DNA of 17,895 nucleotides from Actinomycetota bacterium. Its GTDB lineage: Bacteria; Actinomycetota; Actinomycetes; Nanopelagicales; Nanopelagicaceae. Below the pieces are notes generated by a model. The model made no database searches. It worked only from the letters and a program-made list of their open reading frames with translations, and was not told the origin of the DNA. Location of the stretch: NCBI GenBank assembly GCA_002737595.1, contig NSHZ01000028.1:1-17895 (forward strand), given 5' to 3'. Positions 1 through 8,852 of this stretch are shown here, in pieces. The translations under genes and the position numbers were made by a program. Position 1 is the first letter of the stretch. Each line of letters opens with the position of its first letter.

Positions 1-486
1 CTCGAAGCTGGTCGCGTGAAGGAGTTCACCTTTACGGCGAGTGTTCCACTGGATCTCTCGGCGCTACGCATTTCCTCTGATGCTCCAGTCGTTGCAAGTG
101 TCAATAATGATGACGTGGATTACGCTTGGTCTCCTTCTGTTGGCGCAATGGAAAAAGAGAGTGCACTTCTCGTGCCACCAAAGGGCATCCTCGCGCTCAT
201 AGCTTCACGGGGCTCTTCTGTGGTGTTGGTGAAAGCGGGGTCTCGAGGCGTGACCTCGCTCCCCGTTTCAACAGAGAAATTAACAACTTGGGTGAACGAA
301 TCGAAGAACTGGGCCCTGATCAATGTCAGTAGCGACGGCACCGTGCATGGTTCAATCCTGCTTGCTGATCCGTCGGGCATTGCACTCTTGCCTATTCGCA
401 ATCGCGTGCGAGTGGGAAGTGGTTCAATGCCGATGAGTGATCTTTCTGTTACCCGAGGTGGCGCGTCATTGCCCACTTCTGGGTGA
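1..486 (+). CDS. DUF5719-type protein, C-terminal part (5' end outside window)
   Basis: The reading frame is open from base 1 and stops with TGA at 484-486, so the 161 residues seen are the C-terminal end of a longer protein. A GTG at 16 could be read as a start, but the frame continues upstream of it. The visible part is rich in beta-strand-like segments (for example LSALRISSDAPVVAS, then ALLVPPKGILALIAS), with no catalytic motif and no membrane segment. Actinobacteria commonly carry a large secreted or membrane-anchored DUF5719 protein directly upstream of DUF3499 and manB, and both sequence style and position fit that family. No function is established. The gene ends 22 bp before the DUF3499 start, so the two are probably co-transcribed. 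The family call rests on recalled resemblance and synteny. Confidence 0.65.
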   Translation, partial: LEAGRVKEFTFTASVPLDLSALRISSDAPVVASVNNDDVDYAWSPSVGAMEKESALLVPPKGILALIASRGSSVVLVKAGSRGVTSLPVSTEKLTTWVNESKNWALINVSSDGTVHGSILLADPSGIALLPIRNRVRVGSGSMPMSDLSVTRGGASLPTSG

Positions 487-508
487 GAGTCGCGATAACT
501 TGCTCATT

Positions 509-862
509 ATGGCTGGAAGAAAGTGTTCAAAGACCGGGTGCGACGGTAGCGCTGTGGCCACTTTGACATATATCTATGCCGATTCCATGGCCGTTCTTGG
601 ACCCTTAGCTACTTACGCCGAGCCACATGCTTACGATCTCTGCGCTTTGCATAGTGATCGCCTCACAGCCCCGCTTGGATGGGAAGTCGTGCGCCTGGAA
701 GAGAACCACGCGACGCCAGAGCCAAGCGATGACGACCTTTTAGCAATTGCTAATGCGGTACGTGAAGCGGCTCGGCCGTTACACCAAGAAGTGGTTACGG
801 CAACGCTGATGCCCGAGGTGGGACGCCGTGGCCATTTACGGGTCCTTCCCACCGATCGATAG
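509..862 (+). CDS. DUF3499 family zinc-ribbon-like protein
   Basis: This 117-residue cytosolic protein begins MAGRKCSKTGC, the recognisable start of the DUF3499 family (Rv3258c in M. tuberculosis). The open frame extends back to 437, but the extra residues lie inside the preceding gene and do not look conserved, so the ATG at 509 was chosen. Potential metal ligands are C6, C11, C45 and H48 (CX4C, then CALH), consistent with a small zinc-binding fold. The C-terminal half is charged and probably helical. Its biochemical role is unknown. The gene sits between the DUF5719 end and manB, the standard actinobacterial order, so it is probably expressed with the mannose-metabolism gene. No strong Shine-Dalgarno sequence precedes the ATG; the nearest purine run, GAGAG, is about 18 bases upstream. 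Confidence 0.85.
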   Translation: MAGRKCSKTGCDGSAVATLTYIYADSMAVLGPLATYAEPHAYDLCALHSDRLTAPLGWEVVRLEENHATPEPSDDDLLAIANAVREAARPLHQEVVTATLMPEVGRRGHLRVLPTDR

Positions 863-876
863 TCGCCGCTCCTTAC

Positions 877-903
877 GAAGAAGAGATCCCAGTACTCTTC
901 TTC
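877..903 (+). other. 9-bp inverted repeat (RNA hairpin) abutting the manB start
   Basis: GAAGAAGAG (877-885) and CTCTTCTTC (895-903) are perfect complements separated by a 9-base loop, and the hairpin ends one base before the manB ATG at 905. The left arm is the only purine-rich, Shine-Dalgarno-like stretch near the start, so folding would hide it. There is no following T-run and the stem is AT-rich, so an intrinsic terminator is unlikely. A regulatory role is inferred. Confidence 0.5.
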
Positions 904-904
904 T

Positions 905-2281
905 ATGTACTCATGGGGATTCGAGCCGGCCGCGCTCGATCAAGTAATCAAGGCCTATGACGTTCGTGGATTGGTGGGATCCCAACTTACCGAGGATCTT
1001 GCTTACGCAGTGGGAACGGCTTTCGCACTCTTCGTTTCCGACGCCAAATCGGTAGTTATCGGGGAAGATATGCGACCCTCATCGCCATCACTTGCATCAG
1101 CTTTTGCCCAAGGAGTGATGGATCAAGGAATCGACGTTGTGCGCATCGGTTTAGCTTCTACAGATCAGCTTTATTTCGCTTCTGGTTTCCTGGACGTTCC
1201 TGGCGCTATGTTCACAGCAAGCCATAATCCGGCCGCTTATAACGGAATCAAACTCTGTCGAGCAGGGGCAGCGCCAGTAGGCAAGGAGAGCGGACTTACC
1301 CAGATTCGTGAGCAGATCTTGGGATCTGCGCCGCTGCTCGCCAGCCATCGCGGAAGCGCTCGCCACCAAGACTTACTCACGGAATATGCCCACCACTTGC
1401 TTTCGCTGGTTGATCTTTCGCAGATGCGCCCTCTCAAAATCGTGGTTGACGCGGGTAATGGCATGGGCGGGCATACGGTCCCCACCGTTTTCGCTTCACT
1501 TCCTATCGCACTCACACCACTCTTCTTCGAACTTGATGGTTCATTTCCACACCACGAAGCAAATCCGATTGAGCCGGCAAACATGCGAGATCTTCAAAGC
1601 GCTGTGATCAAAGCTGGTGCCGATATTGGTTTAGCATTTGATGGCGACGCAGATCGGTGCTTCATTGTTGATGAGCGTGGCGAGATCGTCTCACCATCGA
1701 CTCTGACTGCTTTAATCGCTGCGCGTGAGCTTGCCAGGAAACCGGGATCTACCATCATCTATAATTTAATAACTTCACGTTCAGTCAAAGAAGTTGTCGA
1801 AGAGTTGGGTGGCCGGGCCGTACGAAGTCGAGTGGGTCATTCATATATCAAGGCGCAAATGGCGGAAGAATCTGCGCTCTTTGGCGGCGAACATTCAGGC
1901 CACTTCTATTTTGCAGATTTCTGGAACGCAGACTCAGGGATGTTGGCGGCTTTGCATGCTATGAGCGCTCTAGGAAATGCCCCTGAAGGAACAAAACTTT
2001 CAGCAGTGCTTCGCCCATACGATCGGTATGTAGCAAGTGGCGAAATCAATTCCACGGTGATGGACAGTCTTTCTAAAATGAAAGAGATTGATTTGATTTA
2101 TGCTTCCCGCAAAGGAATTGAAGTTGATCACCTAGATGGCATCACTATTTCGGCGGCGCAATGGTGGTTTAACGTGCGAGCATCGAATACTGAACCGCTT
2201 CTTCGCCTCAACGTCGAGGCGAAAGATAGAGTGACTATGGAGCAACTGCGCGATGAGGTATTAGGAGTGATTCGGTCATGA
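905..2281 (+). CDS. manB: Phosphomannomutase / phosphoglucomutase (ManB)
   Basis: This 458-residue alpha-D-phosphohexomutase interconverts mannose-6-phosphate and mannose-1-phosphate (often also the glucose phosphates) in the cytosol, feeding GDP-mannose synthesis. All family signatures are visible. The catalytic phosphoserine loop TASHNP has Ser106. The metal-binding loop DGDADR spans 246-251. The sugar-specificity loop GEHSGH (328-333) has the GEHSG form typical of dual phosphomanno/phosphoglucomutases. The phosphate-binding loop RASNTEP spans 425-431. Length is normal for the family. The ATG at 905 was chosen because the conserved start (IKAYDVRG) follows at residues 15-22. A 9-bp hairpin lies directly upstream. 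The stop overlaps the next start as ATGA, indicating translational coupling with the Trm112-like gene. Confidence 0.95.
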   Translation: MYSWGFEPAALDQVIKAYDVRGLVGSQLTEDLAYAVGTAFALFVSDAKSVVIGEDMRPSSPSLASAFAQGVMDQGIDVVRIGLASTDQLYFASGFLDVPGAMFTASHNPAAYNGIKLCRAGAAPVGKESGLTQIREQILGSAPLLASHRGSARHQDLLTEYAHHLLSLVDLSQMRPLKIVVDAGNGMGGHTVPTVFASLPIALTPLFFELDGSFPHHEANPIEPANMRDLQSAVIKAGADIGLAFDGDADRCFIVDERGEIVSPSTLTALIAARELARKPGSTIIYNLITSRSVKEVVEELGGRAVRSRVGHSYIKAQMAEESALFGGEHSGHFYFADFWNADSGMLAALHAMSALGNAPEGTKLSAVLRPYDRYVASGEINSTVMDSLSKMKEIDLIYASRKGIEVDHLDGITISAAQWWFNVRASNTEPLLRLNVEAKDRVTMEQLRDEVLGVIRS

Positions 2282-2442
2282 GTGTTGATCAACGCTTACT
2301 TGATGTGCTGGTCTGTCCTGATTGCCATGGAGCACTCACCTTGGTGAATGACGAATTGCTCTGCAACAAGTGTCCGCTGGCCTATGAGGTTCGCGGTGGA
2401 ATTCCGATCATGCTCGTGGAGAGCGCTCGTCGCCGCTTATAG
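2278..2442 (+). CDS. Trm112-like / UPF0434 zinc protein
   Basis: This 54-residue protein starts at an ATG overlapping the manB stop by four bases (ATGA) and ends at TAG 2440-2442. It has two CXXC pairs, CPDC (13-16) and CNKC (29-32), followed by an AYEVRGGIPIMLVE segment. That is the typical layout of Trm112-like/YcaR proteins (zinc ribbon, then the RxGIPxML signature). Eukaryotic and archaeal Trm112 proteins activate methyltransferases. The bacterial form is less well studied, and here it lies in the manB locus, as in many actinobacteria. Its last 35 bases overlap the 3' end of the convergent MerR gene. Identity is confident; partner and function are unknown. Confidence 0.88.
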   Translation: MSVDQRLLDVLVCPDCHGALTLVNDELLCNKCPLAYEVRGGIPIMLVESARRRL

Positions 2443-2773
2443 TCACTTGTTGTATGCGCAGAAGTTGGAGCGCCTTCTCTTGTTCGAAATCTAGGGCGGC
2501 CAAGGCATCAACTCGTCCGTACATCTCGCCGATATGTCGAATCTGCTCCGCTAAACGCCTTGTGGTGATCGCGCGAAGAGCGAAGGCAATTTCATCCGGA
2601 GAAGCGTTGTACTCACTCTCCACCTGTCTAATGAGGATGAGGGCCACTTCGTCATGGTGGGTGAAGGGGCGATGGCGTCTATGGGCGGTGCGCAGTAGCC
2701 CAAGGCGAGCTCGGTATCGCACCATCCGGGGGGTGATCCCTACGCGGGCGGCGAGCTCTTCAGCGCTATACAT
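2408..2773 (-). CDS. MerR-family transcriptional regulator
   Basis: This 121-residue DNA-binding protein opens with a MerR winged helix-turn-helix (YSAEELAARVGITPRMVRYR, residues 2-21, then wing residues LGLLRTAHRRHRPF). A helical dimerisation region follows. There is no cysteine cluster or large effector domain, so the ligand cannot be guessed. The start at 2773 is supported in two ways. The helix-turn-helix begins right after Met1, and an upstream -10 element (CATAAT, 2785-2780) places transcription start on the A of the ATG, implying a leaderless mRNA. An in-frame TAG lies just upstream. The gene is divergent from ahcY and its 3' end overlaps the Trm112-like gene by 35 bp. A perfect dyad in its own promoter spacer suggests autoregulation, and control of ahcY is possible. 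Confidence 0.85.
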   Translation of the reverse strand: MYSAEELAARVGITPRMVRYRARLGLLRTAHRRHRPFTHHDEVALILIRQVESEYNASPDEIAFALRAITTRRLAEQIRHIGEMYGRVDALAALDFEQEKALQLLRIQQVTISGDERSPRA

Positions 2774-2779
2774 CTCCTA

Positions 2780-4155
<1,376 letters not shown>

Positions 4156-4211
4156 TCCACAGCTGAAAATCGACGCTGGAGGGTCGGTGATAAGTGCGAG
4201 TTAATTGAGCA

Positions 4212-4862
4212 GTGTTTGAATTTCTTCTTCCGCTCACTTGTCTCCACTGTCGCCGACCCTCTCGCTTTTCACTCTGCGAACAGTGCACTGCACCCTTTCG
4301 TGACGTGCCGCGCTGTGTGGCACACATCAGTGGTGTACCTCTCTGGGTAACTGCCTATTACGCCGGAAGTGTGCGCCGGGCAATCGTGGCCTATAAAGAA
4401 GAGGGCATTTCTTCACTTCGCAAACCTCTGAGCTTTGCTATTGCTAATGGCATCGCGCACTTTGCCCAGCAGTATGAAGATCTTGTGGTGGTGCCCATCC
4501 CCTCACGCATCCAGGCGCTTCGTAGTCGGGGAGAGGATGCCATCGGCGAATTGGCGCTCGCCGGTGCGCGGGCCGCGGGTTTACCCCCGCGCGCTCTGCA
4601 ACGGATGATTCACATGAATCCTTTGGTGCGTGATCAAGGGGGATTAGGCGCGGCCGCTCGGCGAGAGAATATGGCCGGCGCCCTGGCACTTGCCTCCTCC
4701 TCGGGGGTTCGTTCGTCAGCCCATCTCGTGCTCATCGATGATGTGGTCACCACCGGAGAGACGGTGCGGGCGGCCATCGCCCTCTTCCCGCCTGGGAAGG
4801 TGGTGGGGGTGGTGGCAGTTGCGCTGGTTTTAGCCCCTCCCCGAAGCCGGTTGGAGAGATAG
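4212..4862 (+). CDS. ComF-family phosphoribosyltransferase-like protein
   Basis: This 216-residue protein has an N-terminal four-cysteine zinc finger (CLHC 10-13, CEQC 22-25) followed by a phosphoribosyltransferase domain. The domain carries VVPIPSR and the PRPP-binding loop [11 protein letters not shown] (174-184). This is the ComF/GntX architecture. ComF is needed for DNA uptake in competent bacteria, but in actinobacteria the gene is retained without a known competence role. The start is GTG 4212. No clear Shine-Dalgarno precedes it, but GTTAAT (4200-4205) is placed where a -10 would give a leaderless transcript; its -35 is weak. The gene lies 56 bp after ahcY and 68 bp before secA. Relatives usually have the ribosome-hibernation gene hpf between comF and secA, and it is absent here. 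Confidence 0.9.
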   Translation: MFEFLLPLTCLHCRRPSRFSLCEQCTAPFRDVPRCVAHISGVPLWVTAYYAGSVRRAIVAYKEEGISSLRKPLSFAIANGIAHFAQQYEDLVVVPIPSRIQALRSRGEDAIGELALAGARAAGLPPRALQRMIHMNPLVRDQGGLGAAARRENMAGALALASSSGVRSSAHLVLIDDVVTTGETVRAAIALFPPGKVVGVVAVALVLAPPRSRLER

Positions 4863-4930
4863 CCCGGCGACGGGGGTACCGGTCATCGCCTACGATGGAG
4901 CCTAAATCGTCCTCAAACAAAGGTAGGCCA

Positions 4931-7594
4931 GTGTCCGCACTTCTTGACCGAATTCTGCGAGCCGGAGAAGGCAAGACGATTCGCCGCCTCGAGAAGATCG
5001 CCGCCAGCGTCAATTCGCTGGAGGCAGATTTCCATGCCATGAGCGATGAAGAGCTCCGTGGTATGACGGCAGAATTTAAAACACGCTTAGCCTCTGGCGA
5101 AGAACTCGACGACATCCTTCCTGAGGCTTTCGCGGTGGTACGTGAGGCGGCAACGCGCACGCTTGGCCAACGCCATTACGACGTGCAGCTCATGGGTGGC
5201 GCAGCCCTGCATGGCGGCAATATCGCTGAAATGAAGACTGGTGAAGGTAAGACTCTTGTCGGCACCCTGCCGGCTTATCTCAATGCGCTTTTAGGCAAAG
5301 GTGTTCACATCATCACGGTCAATGATTACTTGGCCGAACGCGATAGTGAATGGATGGGACGTATCCATCGTTTTCTCGGTCTTACCGTGGGCGTCATCCT
5401 TGGTTCGATGACTCCGGCTGAGCGTCGTGACGCGTACAACTGTGATATCACTTACGGCACTAACAACGAATTCGGTTTCGATTATCTGCGCGACAACATG
5501 GCGTGGGATTTGGATGATTGCGTGCAACGTGGCCATCACTACGGAATTGTCGATGAAGTCGACTCTATCCTTATCGATGAAGCGCGTACTCCGCTCATTA
5601 TCAGTGGCCCGGCCGATCAACCCACCAAGTGGTACAAAGAGTTTTCCACTCTTGTTAAGTCACTCTTTCCTGGCGAGCACTACGAAGTAGACGAGAAGAA
5701 GCGCACCGTCGCTGTTATCGAAGAGGGAATCACTAAGGTAGAAGAGCTTCTTGGCATCGATAATCTTTACAAGTCGGAGAACACGCCACTTATTGGTTAC
5801 CTCAACAATGCGCTTAAAGCTAAAGAACTTTTCAAACTTGATAAGGATTACGTCATCATGAGTGGCGAACTACTCATCGTTGACGAACATACTGGGCGGA
5901 TTCTGGCAGGGCGTCGTTACAACGAAGGTATGCATCAAGCGCTAGAAGCAAAAGAAGGCGTTGAGATTAAGGACGAGAATCAGACTCTCGCCACTATCAC
6001 GTTGCAGAATTACTTCCGTCTCTACGAAAAGCTTTCGGGCATGACCGGTACTGCCTCAACCGAAGCTTCAGAATTCGATCAAATTTACAAGCTTGGGGTT
6101 ACTCCCATCCCCACAAATCAACCCATGCAACGTTTGGATCAAGCAGATTTGGTTTACAAGACAGAACCGGCAAAATTCGTTGCCGTTGTTGAAGACTTGG
6201 TTGAGCGCCACCGCAAAGGCCAACCAGTATTGGTCGGCACGGTCAGCGTTGAACGTTCCGAGCACCTCAGCGACTTGCTCCGCAAGCGTGGGGTCCCACA
6301 CGAAGTGCTCAACGCGAAACATCATGAGCGGGAAGCCTCGATCATCGCGCAAGCTGGCTGTAAAGGTGCAGTCACCGTCGCCACCAACATGGCTGGCCGT
6401 GGTACTGACATCATGCTCGGCGGTAACTCGGAATTTATGGCAGATCTGGAATTGCAAAAGCGCGGGCTCTCCCCAGTAGAAACCCCCGAAGAGTATGAAG
6501 CAGCGTGGCCAGCTGAAGTTGAGCGTCAACGCGCCGCGGTGGCTGCCGAACATGAATTGGTGATTTCACTTGGTGGTCTCTATGTCCTTGGTACAGAGCG
6601 ACACGAATCTCGTCGCATCGATAACCAGCTGCGTGGACGTGCCGGACGTCAGGGTGACCCCGGTGAATCACGTTTCTATCTCTCACTCGGTGATGAATTG
6701 ATGCGTCGATTCAATTCGGGATTGGTAGAGCGCTTCCTTGGTGCTGCTGGAATTCCTGATGAAGTTCCCATCGAATCTAAAATGGTAAGTAATGCGATTC
6801 GCTCCGCACAAACTCAAGTGGAGTCGCAAAATTTTGAAATTCGTAAGAACGTCCTCAAGTATGACGACGTCCTTAATCGTCAACGTACCGTTATATATGA
6901 TGAACGGCGTCAAGTTCTAGAAGGTGCTGAGCTCAAGGAACAGATTTCAGTCTTCGCTGAAGAAACCATCGAGGCGTACATCACCGGAGCGACAGCTGAA
7001 GGTTATCCAGAAGATTGGGATCTCCAGCAATTATGGATTGCGCTTGCCAACCTCTATCCCATCTCGCTCACTGTAGAAGCAATCGAGAATGAATGTGGGG
7101 GTCGCGACGGGGTCTCAAAGGAGTTCCTCGTGGAGAAAGTTATTGAAGACTTGCGCGGCCGGTACGACGTTCGCGAAGCAGACGTCACCGTGGAAGTGAT
7201 GCGTGAATTAGAGCGTCGCATTGTGCTCTCAGTGCTTGATCGTAAATGGCGCGAACATCTCTACGAAATGGATTACCTCCAAGAGGGAATCGGTTTACGT
7301 GCGATGGCCCAACGCGATCCACTGGTGGAATACCAGCGCGAAGGCTTCGAGCTCTTCGCTGCCATGATGGATGCAATCAAAGAAGAGTCGGTCGGCTACG
7401 TATTCAACGCACAGGTAGAAGTTGAAGAAGCCGCGCCGCAAAAGCCCACACAACTTGTCTATACCGCTCCTTCAGAGAGCGGTGAGACCTCATCTACCGT
7501 CGCTCGTGAAGATGGCACTCCGCGCAGTGCGCCTTGCCCATGTGGCTCTGGTAGAAAGTACAAGCGTTGCCACGGAGACCCTAGAAACCGATAA
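4931..7594 (+). CDS. secA: Preprotein translocase ATPase SecA
   Basis: SecA is the cytosolic/peripheral motor that pushes unfolded preproteins through SecYEG. GTG 4931 was chosen, giving 887 residues: AAAGG lies seven bases upstream and the family's usual N-terminus ([14 protein letters not shown]) starts there. ATG 4895 would add twelve residues. Visible are Walker A MKTGEGKT (101-108), the DEVD Walker B (208-211) with [13 protein letters not shown], the preprotein-binding region, [15 protein letters not shown] (485-493) and [12 protein letters not shown] of the second nucleotide-binding fold. A C-terminal zinc-binding [13 protein letters not shown] (869-881) gives CXCX8CH, the SecB/ribosome-interacting tail. 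Length and motifs are those of an essential SecA1. It is convergent with the Rv3235-family gene, with four bases between stops. Confidence 0.97.
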   Translation: MSALLDRILRAGEGKTIRRLEKIAASVNSLEADFHAMSDEELRGMTAEFKTRLASGEELDDILPEAFAVVREAATRTLGQRHYDVQLMGGAALHGGNIAEMKTGEGKTLVGTLPAYLNALLGKGVHIITVNDYLAERDSEWMGRIHRFLGLTVGVILGSMTPAERRDAYNCDITYGTNNEFGFDYLRDNMAWDLDDCVQRGHHYGIVDEVDSILIDEARTPLIISGPADQPTKWYKEFSTLVKSLFPGEHYEVDEKKRTVAVIEEGITKVEELLGIDNLYKSENTPLIGYLNNALKAKELFKLDKDYVIMSGELLIVDEHTGRILAGRRYNEGMHQALEAKEGVEIKDENQTLATITLQNYFRLYEKLSGMTGTASTEASEFDQIYKLGVTPIPTNQPMQRLDQADLVYKTEPAKFVAVVEDLVERHRKGQPVLVGTVSVERSEHLSDLLRKRGVPHEVLNAKHHEREASIIAQAGCKGAVTVATNMAGRGTDIMLGGNSEFMADLELQKRGLSPVETPEEYEAAWPAEVERQRAAVAAEHELVISLGGLYVLGTERHESRRIDNQLRGRAGRQGDPGESRFYLSLGDELMRRFNSGLVERFLGAAGIPDEVPIESKMVSNAIRSAQTQVESQNFEIRKNVLKYDDVLNRQRTVIYDERRQVLEGAELKEQISVFAEETIEAYITGATAEGYPEDWDLQQLWIALANLYPISLTVEAIENECGGRDGVSKEFLVEKVIEDLRGRYDVREADVTVEVMRELERRIVLSVLDRKWREHLYEMDYLQEGIGLRAMAQRDPLVEYQREGFELFAAMMDAIKEESVGYVFNAQVEVEEAAPQKPTQLVYTAPSESGETSSTVAREDGTPRSAPCPCGSGRKYKRCHGDPRNR

Positions 7595-7598
7595 TTGG

Positions 7599-8111
7599 TT
7601 AGCCAACAATAAACGAAGTGGTCAACCAGCGACCGTCTAAACCTTCAAGTCGCATGGCAACAGCACGTACGCGTTGATCAAGTGCAAAGAGCACGCTTGC
7701 TTCGGCGATACCGTCAGCGGGTTCGCATAAGTGCACCTTCATCACTCGAGGCATTCCCTTGAGTTGTCCAAATCTGCGATCGAGGTGGGCGTATACCGGG
7801 CGGTTACTCCACCTCACCAGTTGGGCAACGTTACGTCGACCAGCAAGTACCTCTAGTGCGGCTTGGCTATATTTTCCGGCCCAGATTCGCGGATGGGGCA
7901 GCGCAGCTCGTGGTGTGGGTTGTGGATCGAAATCTGGGTCGCTCACAAGATGGAGTGGAAAGGCGCTCTCTTCAAGCCCAAGATCGAGTTCGGCATGATG
8001 AACTATTTCTAGAGTGGGGGTAGGAAAGAGGGTGGCTCCGACATCGCGGCGATGTGGATGAAAATCCAGCTCTAGGGTGGAAATTACTGAGTGTGCGAGT
8101 GCGGTAGCCAT
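7599..8111 (-). CDS. Rv3235-family protein
   Basis: This 170-residue protein of unknown function is recognisable as the actinobacterial Rv3235 family. The N-terminal half is variable and proline-rich. The C-terminal half holds the conserved block AGKYSQAALEVLAGRRNVAQ, then LVRWSNRPVYAHLDRR, then VHLCEPADGIAEASVLF and an ending RVRAVAMRLEGLDGRWLTT. This looks like a small alpha/beta domain. There is no signal peptide or membrane helix. Its position directly downstream of, and convergent with, secA matches the mycobacterial order. The ATG at 8111 is preceded by AGGAG (8124-8120) with eight bases of spacing. The CTCCT just before the ATG can pair with that AGGAG, so the ribosome site may be self-masked. 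Confidence 0.82.
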   Translation of the reverse strand: MATALAHSVISTLELDFHPHRRDVGATLFPTPTLEIVHHAELDLGLEESAFPLHLVSDPDFDPQPTPRAALPHPRIWAGKYSQAALEVLAGRRNVAQLVRWSNRPVYAHLDRRFGQLKGMPRVMKVHLCEPADGIAEASVLFALDQRVRAVAMRLEGLDGRWLTTSFIVG

Positions 8112-8147
8112 AGGAGCCTCTCCTCGTCGGTGGTGCTCCTAGGCTCC
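8112..8147 (-). promoter_or_regulatory. Self-complementary leader over the ribosome-binding site of the Rv3235-family gene
   Basis: On the minus strand the leader reads AGGAG-AGG-CTCCT immediately before the ATG, so the Shine-Dalgarno (8124-8120) can fold onto CTCCT (8116-8112). The segment AGGCTCC (8119-8113) can instead pair with GGAGCCT (8147-8141), a perfect 7-bp match, which would free the AGGAG. The complementarity is seen directly; use as a translational switch is inference. Confidence 0.35.
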
Positions 8148-8258
8148 GGTAACTCTCCGCTGTTCAATATCCGCCAGATGGCTCACCTCGCCTCCATCCT
8201 TTTCTCAGGCTGTGGATATCGCTCTGAGTTAGCAGGGGAGATGGAGAAATCTGCCACC

Positions 8259-8852
8259 ATGAAAATACCTCGCACATTCCCGCGTCCCTCGCTCTTTGCT
8301 CTTCGCTCCACAATGATCTCCATTGCGCTCCTGCTCATTGCCCTGGCAGTCATCCAACGGGTGGAACATCGAGTCACGGTGTGGACGCTGACCCATGATT
8401 TAGCCGCCGGCACTTCTCTACGTGCTGAAGATTTGAGTAAGAGCTCGGTGACTCTCAATGCTCACGCAGCGCATTATCTCGATGCTCGAACAAACCCGAA
8501 AGATTGGATTGCGCTCCAGGATCTCTTTGCTGGCGAGATCCTCTCAGCACGCTCAGTAAATAAGAGTGATGAGAAGTCGATTCGTCGAATCGTCTCCATC
8601 AGTGTTGAGGAGAATCATTTACCAGCCCGTCTGCTGCGCGGACAAAAAATAGACCTCTATGTGACGCCGATGGGTTCACACAATGACATCCTCGGTGCAC
8701 CAGAACGAGTTGCTGAGGCATTGGTAGTAGAAGGCACCAACGTTCAGGGAGTACATACCGGCGTCGCGCTCTCGGTATTGGATCAGCAGGTGAGTGCCAT
8801 CGTTGAAGCTGCCCAACGAGGCCATCTCGATGTTGTGGGGTACCCGAAATGA
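8259..8852 (+). CDS. CpaB/RcpC-like SAF-domain protein, membrane anchored
   Basis: This protein of 197 residues has one N-terminal membrane helix (about residues 17-33, STMISIALLLIALAVIQ). A SAF/CpaB domain follows, with the characteristic HDLAAGTSLRAEDL (46-59) and a second DLFAGEILSARSV element. CpaB/RcpC proteins are periplasmic or exported parts of Flp/Tad pilus machines. Here no pilin, secretin, CpaF or TadB/C gene is in the window. The start is uncertain: ATG 8259 gives a clean membrane-anchor start, with GGAG twelve bases upstream. ATG 8241 would add six residues but has its purine run touching the ATG. The frame extends to 8091 through unconserved sequence. The stop overlaps the next gene as ATGA, suggesting coupled expression with the CpaE-like protein. 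Confidence 0.75.
   Translation: MKIPRTFPRPSLFALRSTMISIALLLIALAVIQRVEHRVTVWTLTHDLAAGTSLRAEDLSKSSVTLNAHAAHYLDARTNPKDWIALQDLFAGEILSARSVNKSDEKSIRRIVSISVEENHLPARLLRGQKIDLYVTPMGSHNDILGAPERVAEALVVEGTNVQGVHTGVALSVLDQQVSAIVEAAQRGHLDVVGYPK

Noticed and set aside
437..508. N-terminal extension of the DUF3499 frame from 437
   Set aside because: It lies within the DUF5719 coding region, and the family N-terminus MAGRKCSKTGC begins at 509.
4862..4895. Imperfect GGCGA/TCGCC hairpin around a GGTACC palindrome after comF as a terminator
   Set aside because: The paired stem is short and interrupted, with no T-run; secA follows at once on the same strand.
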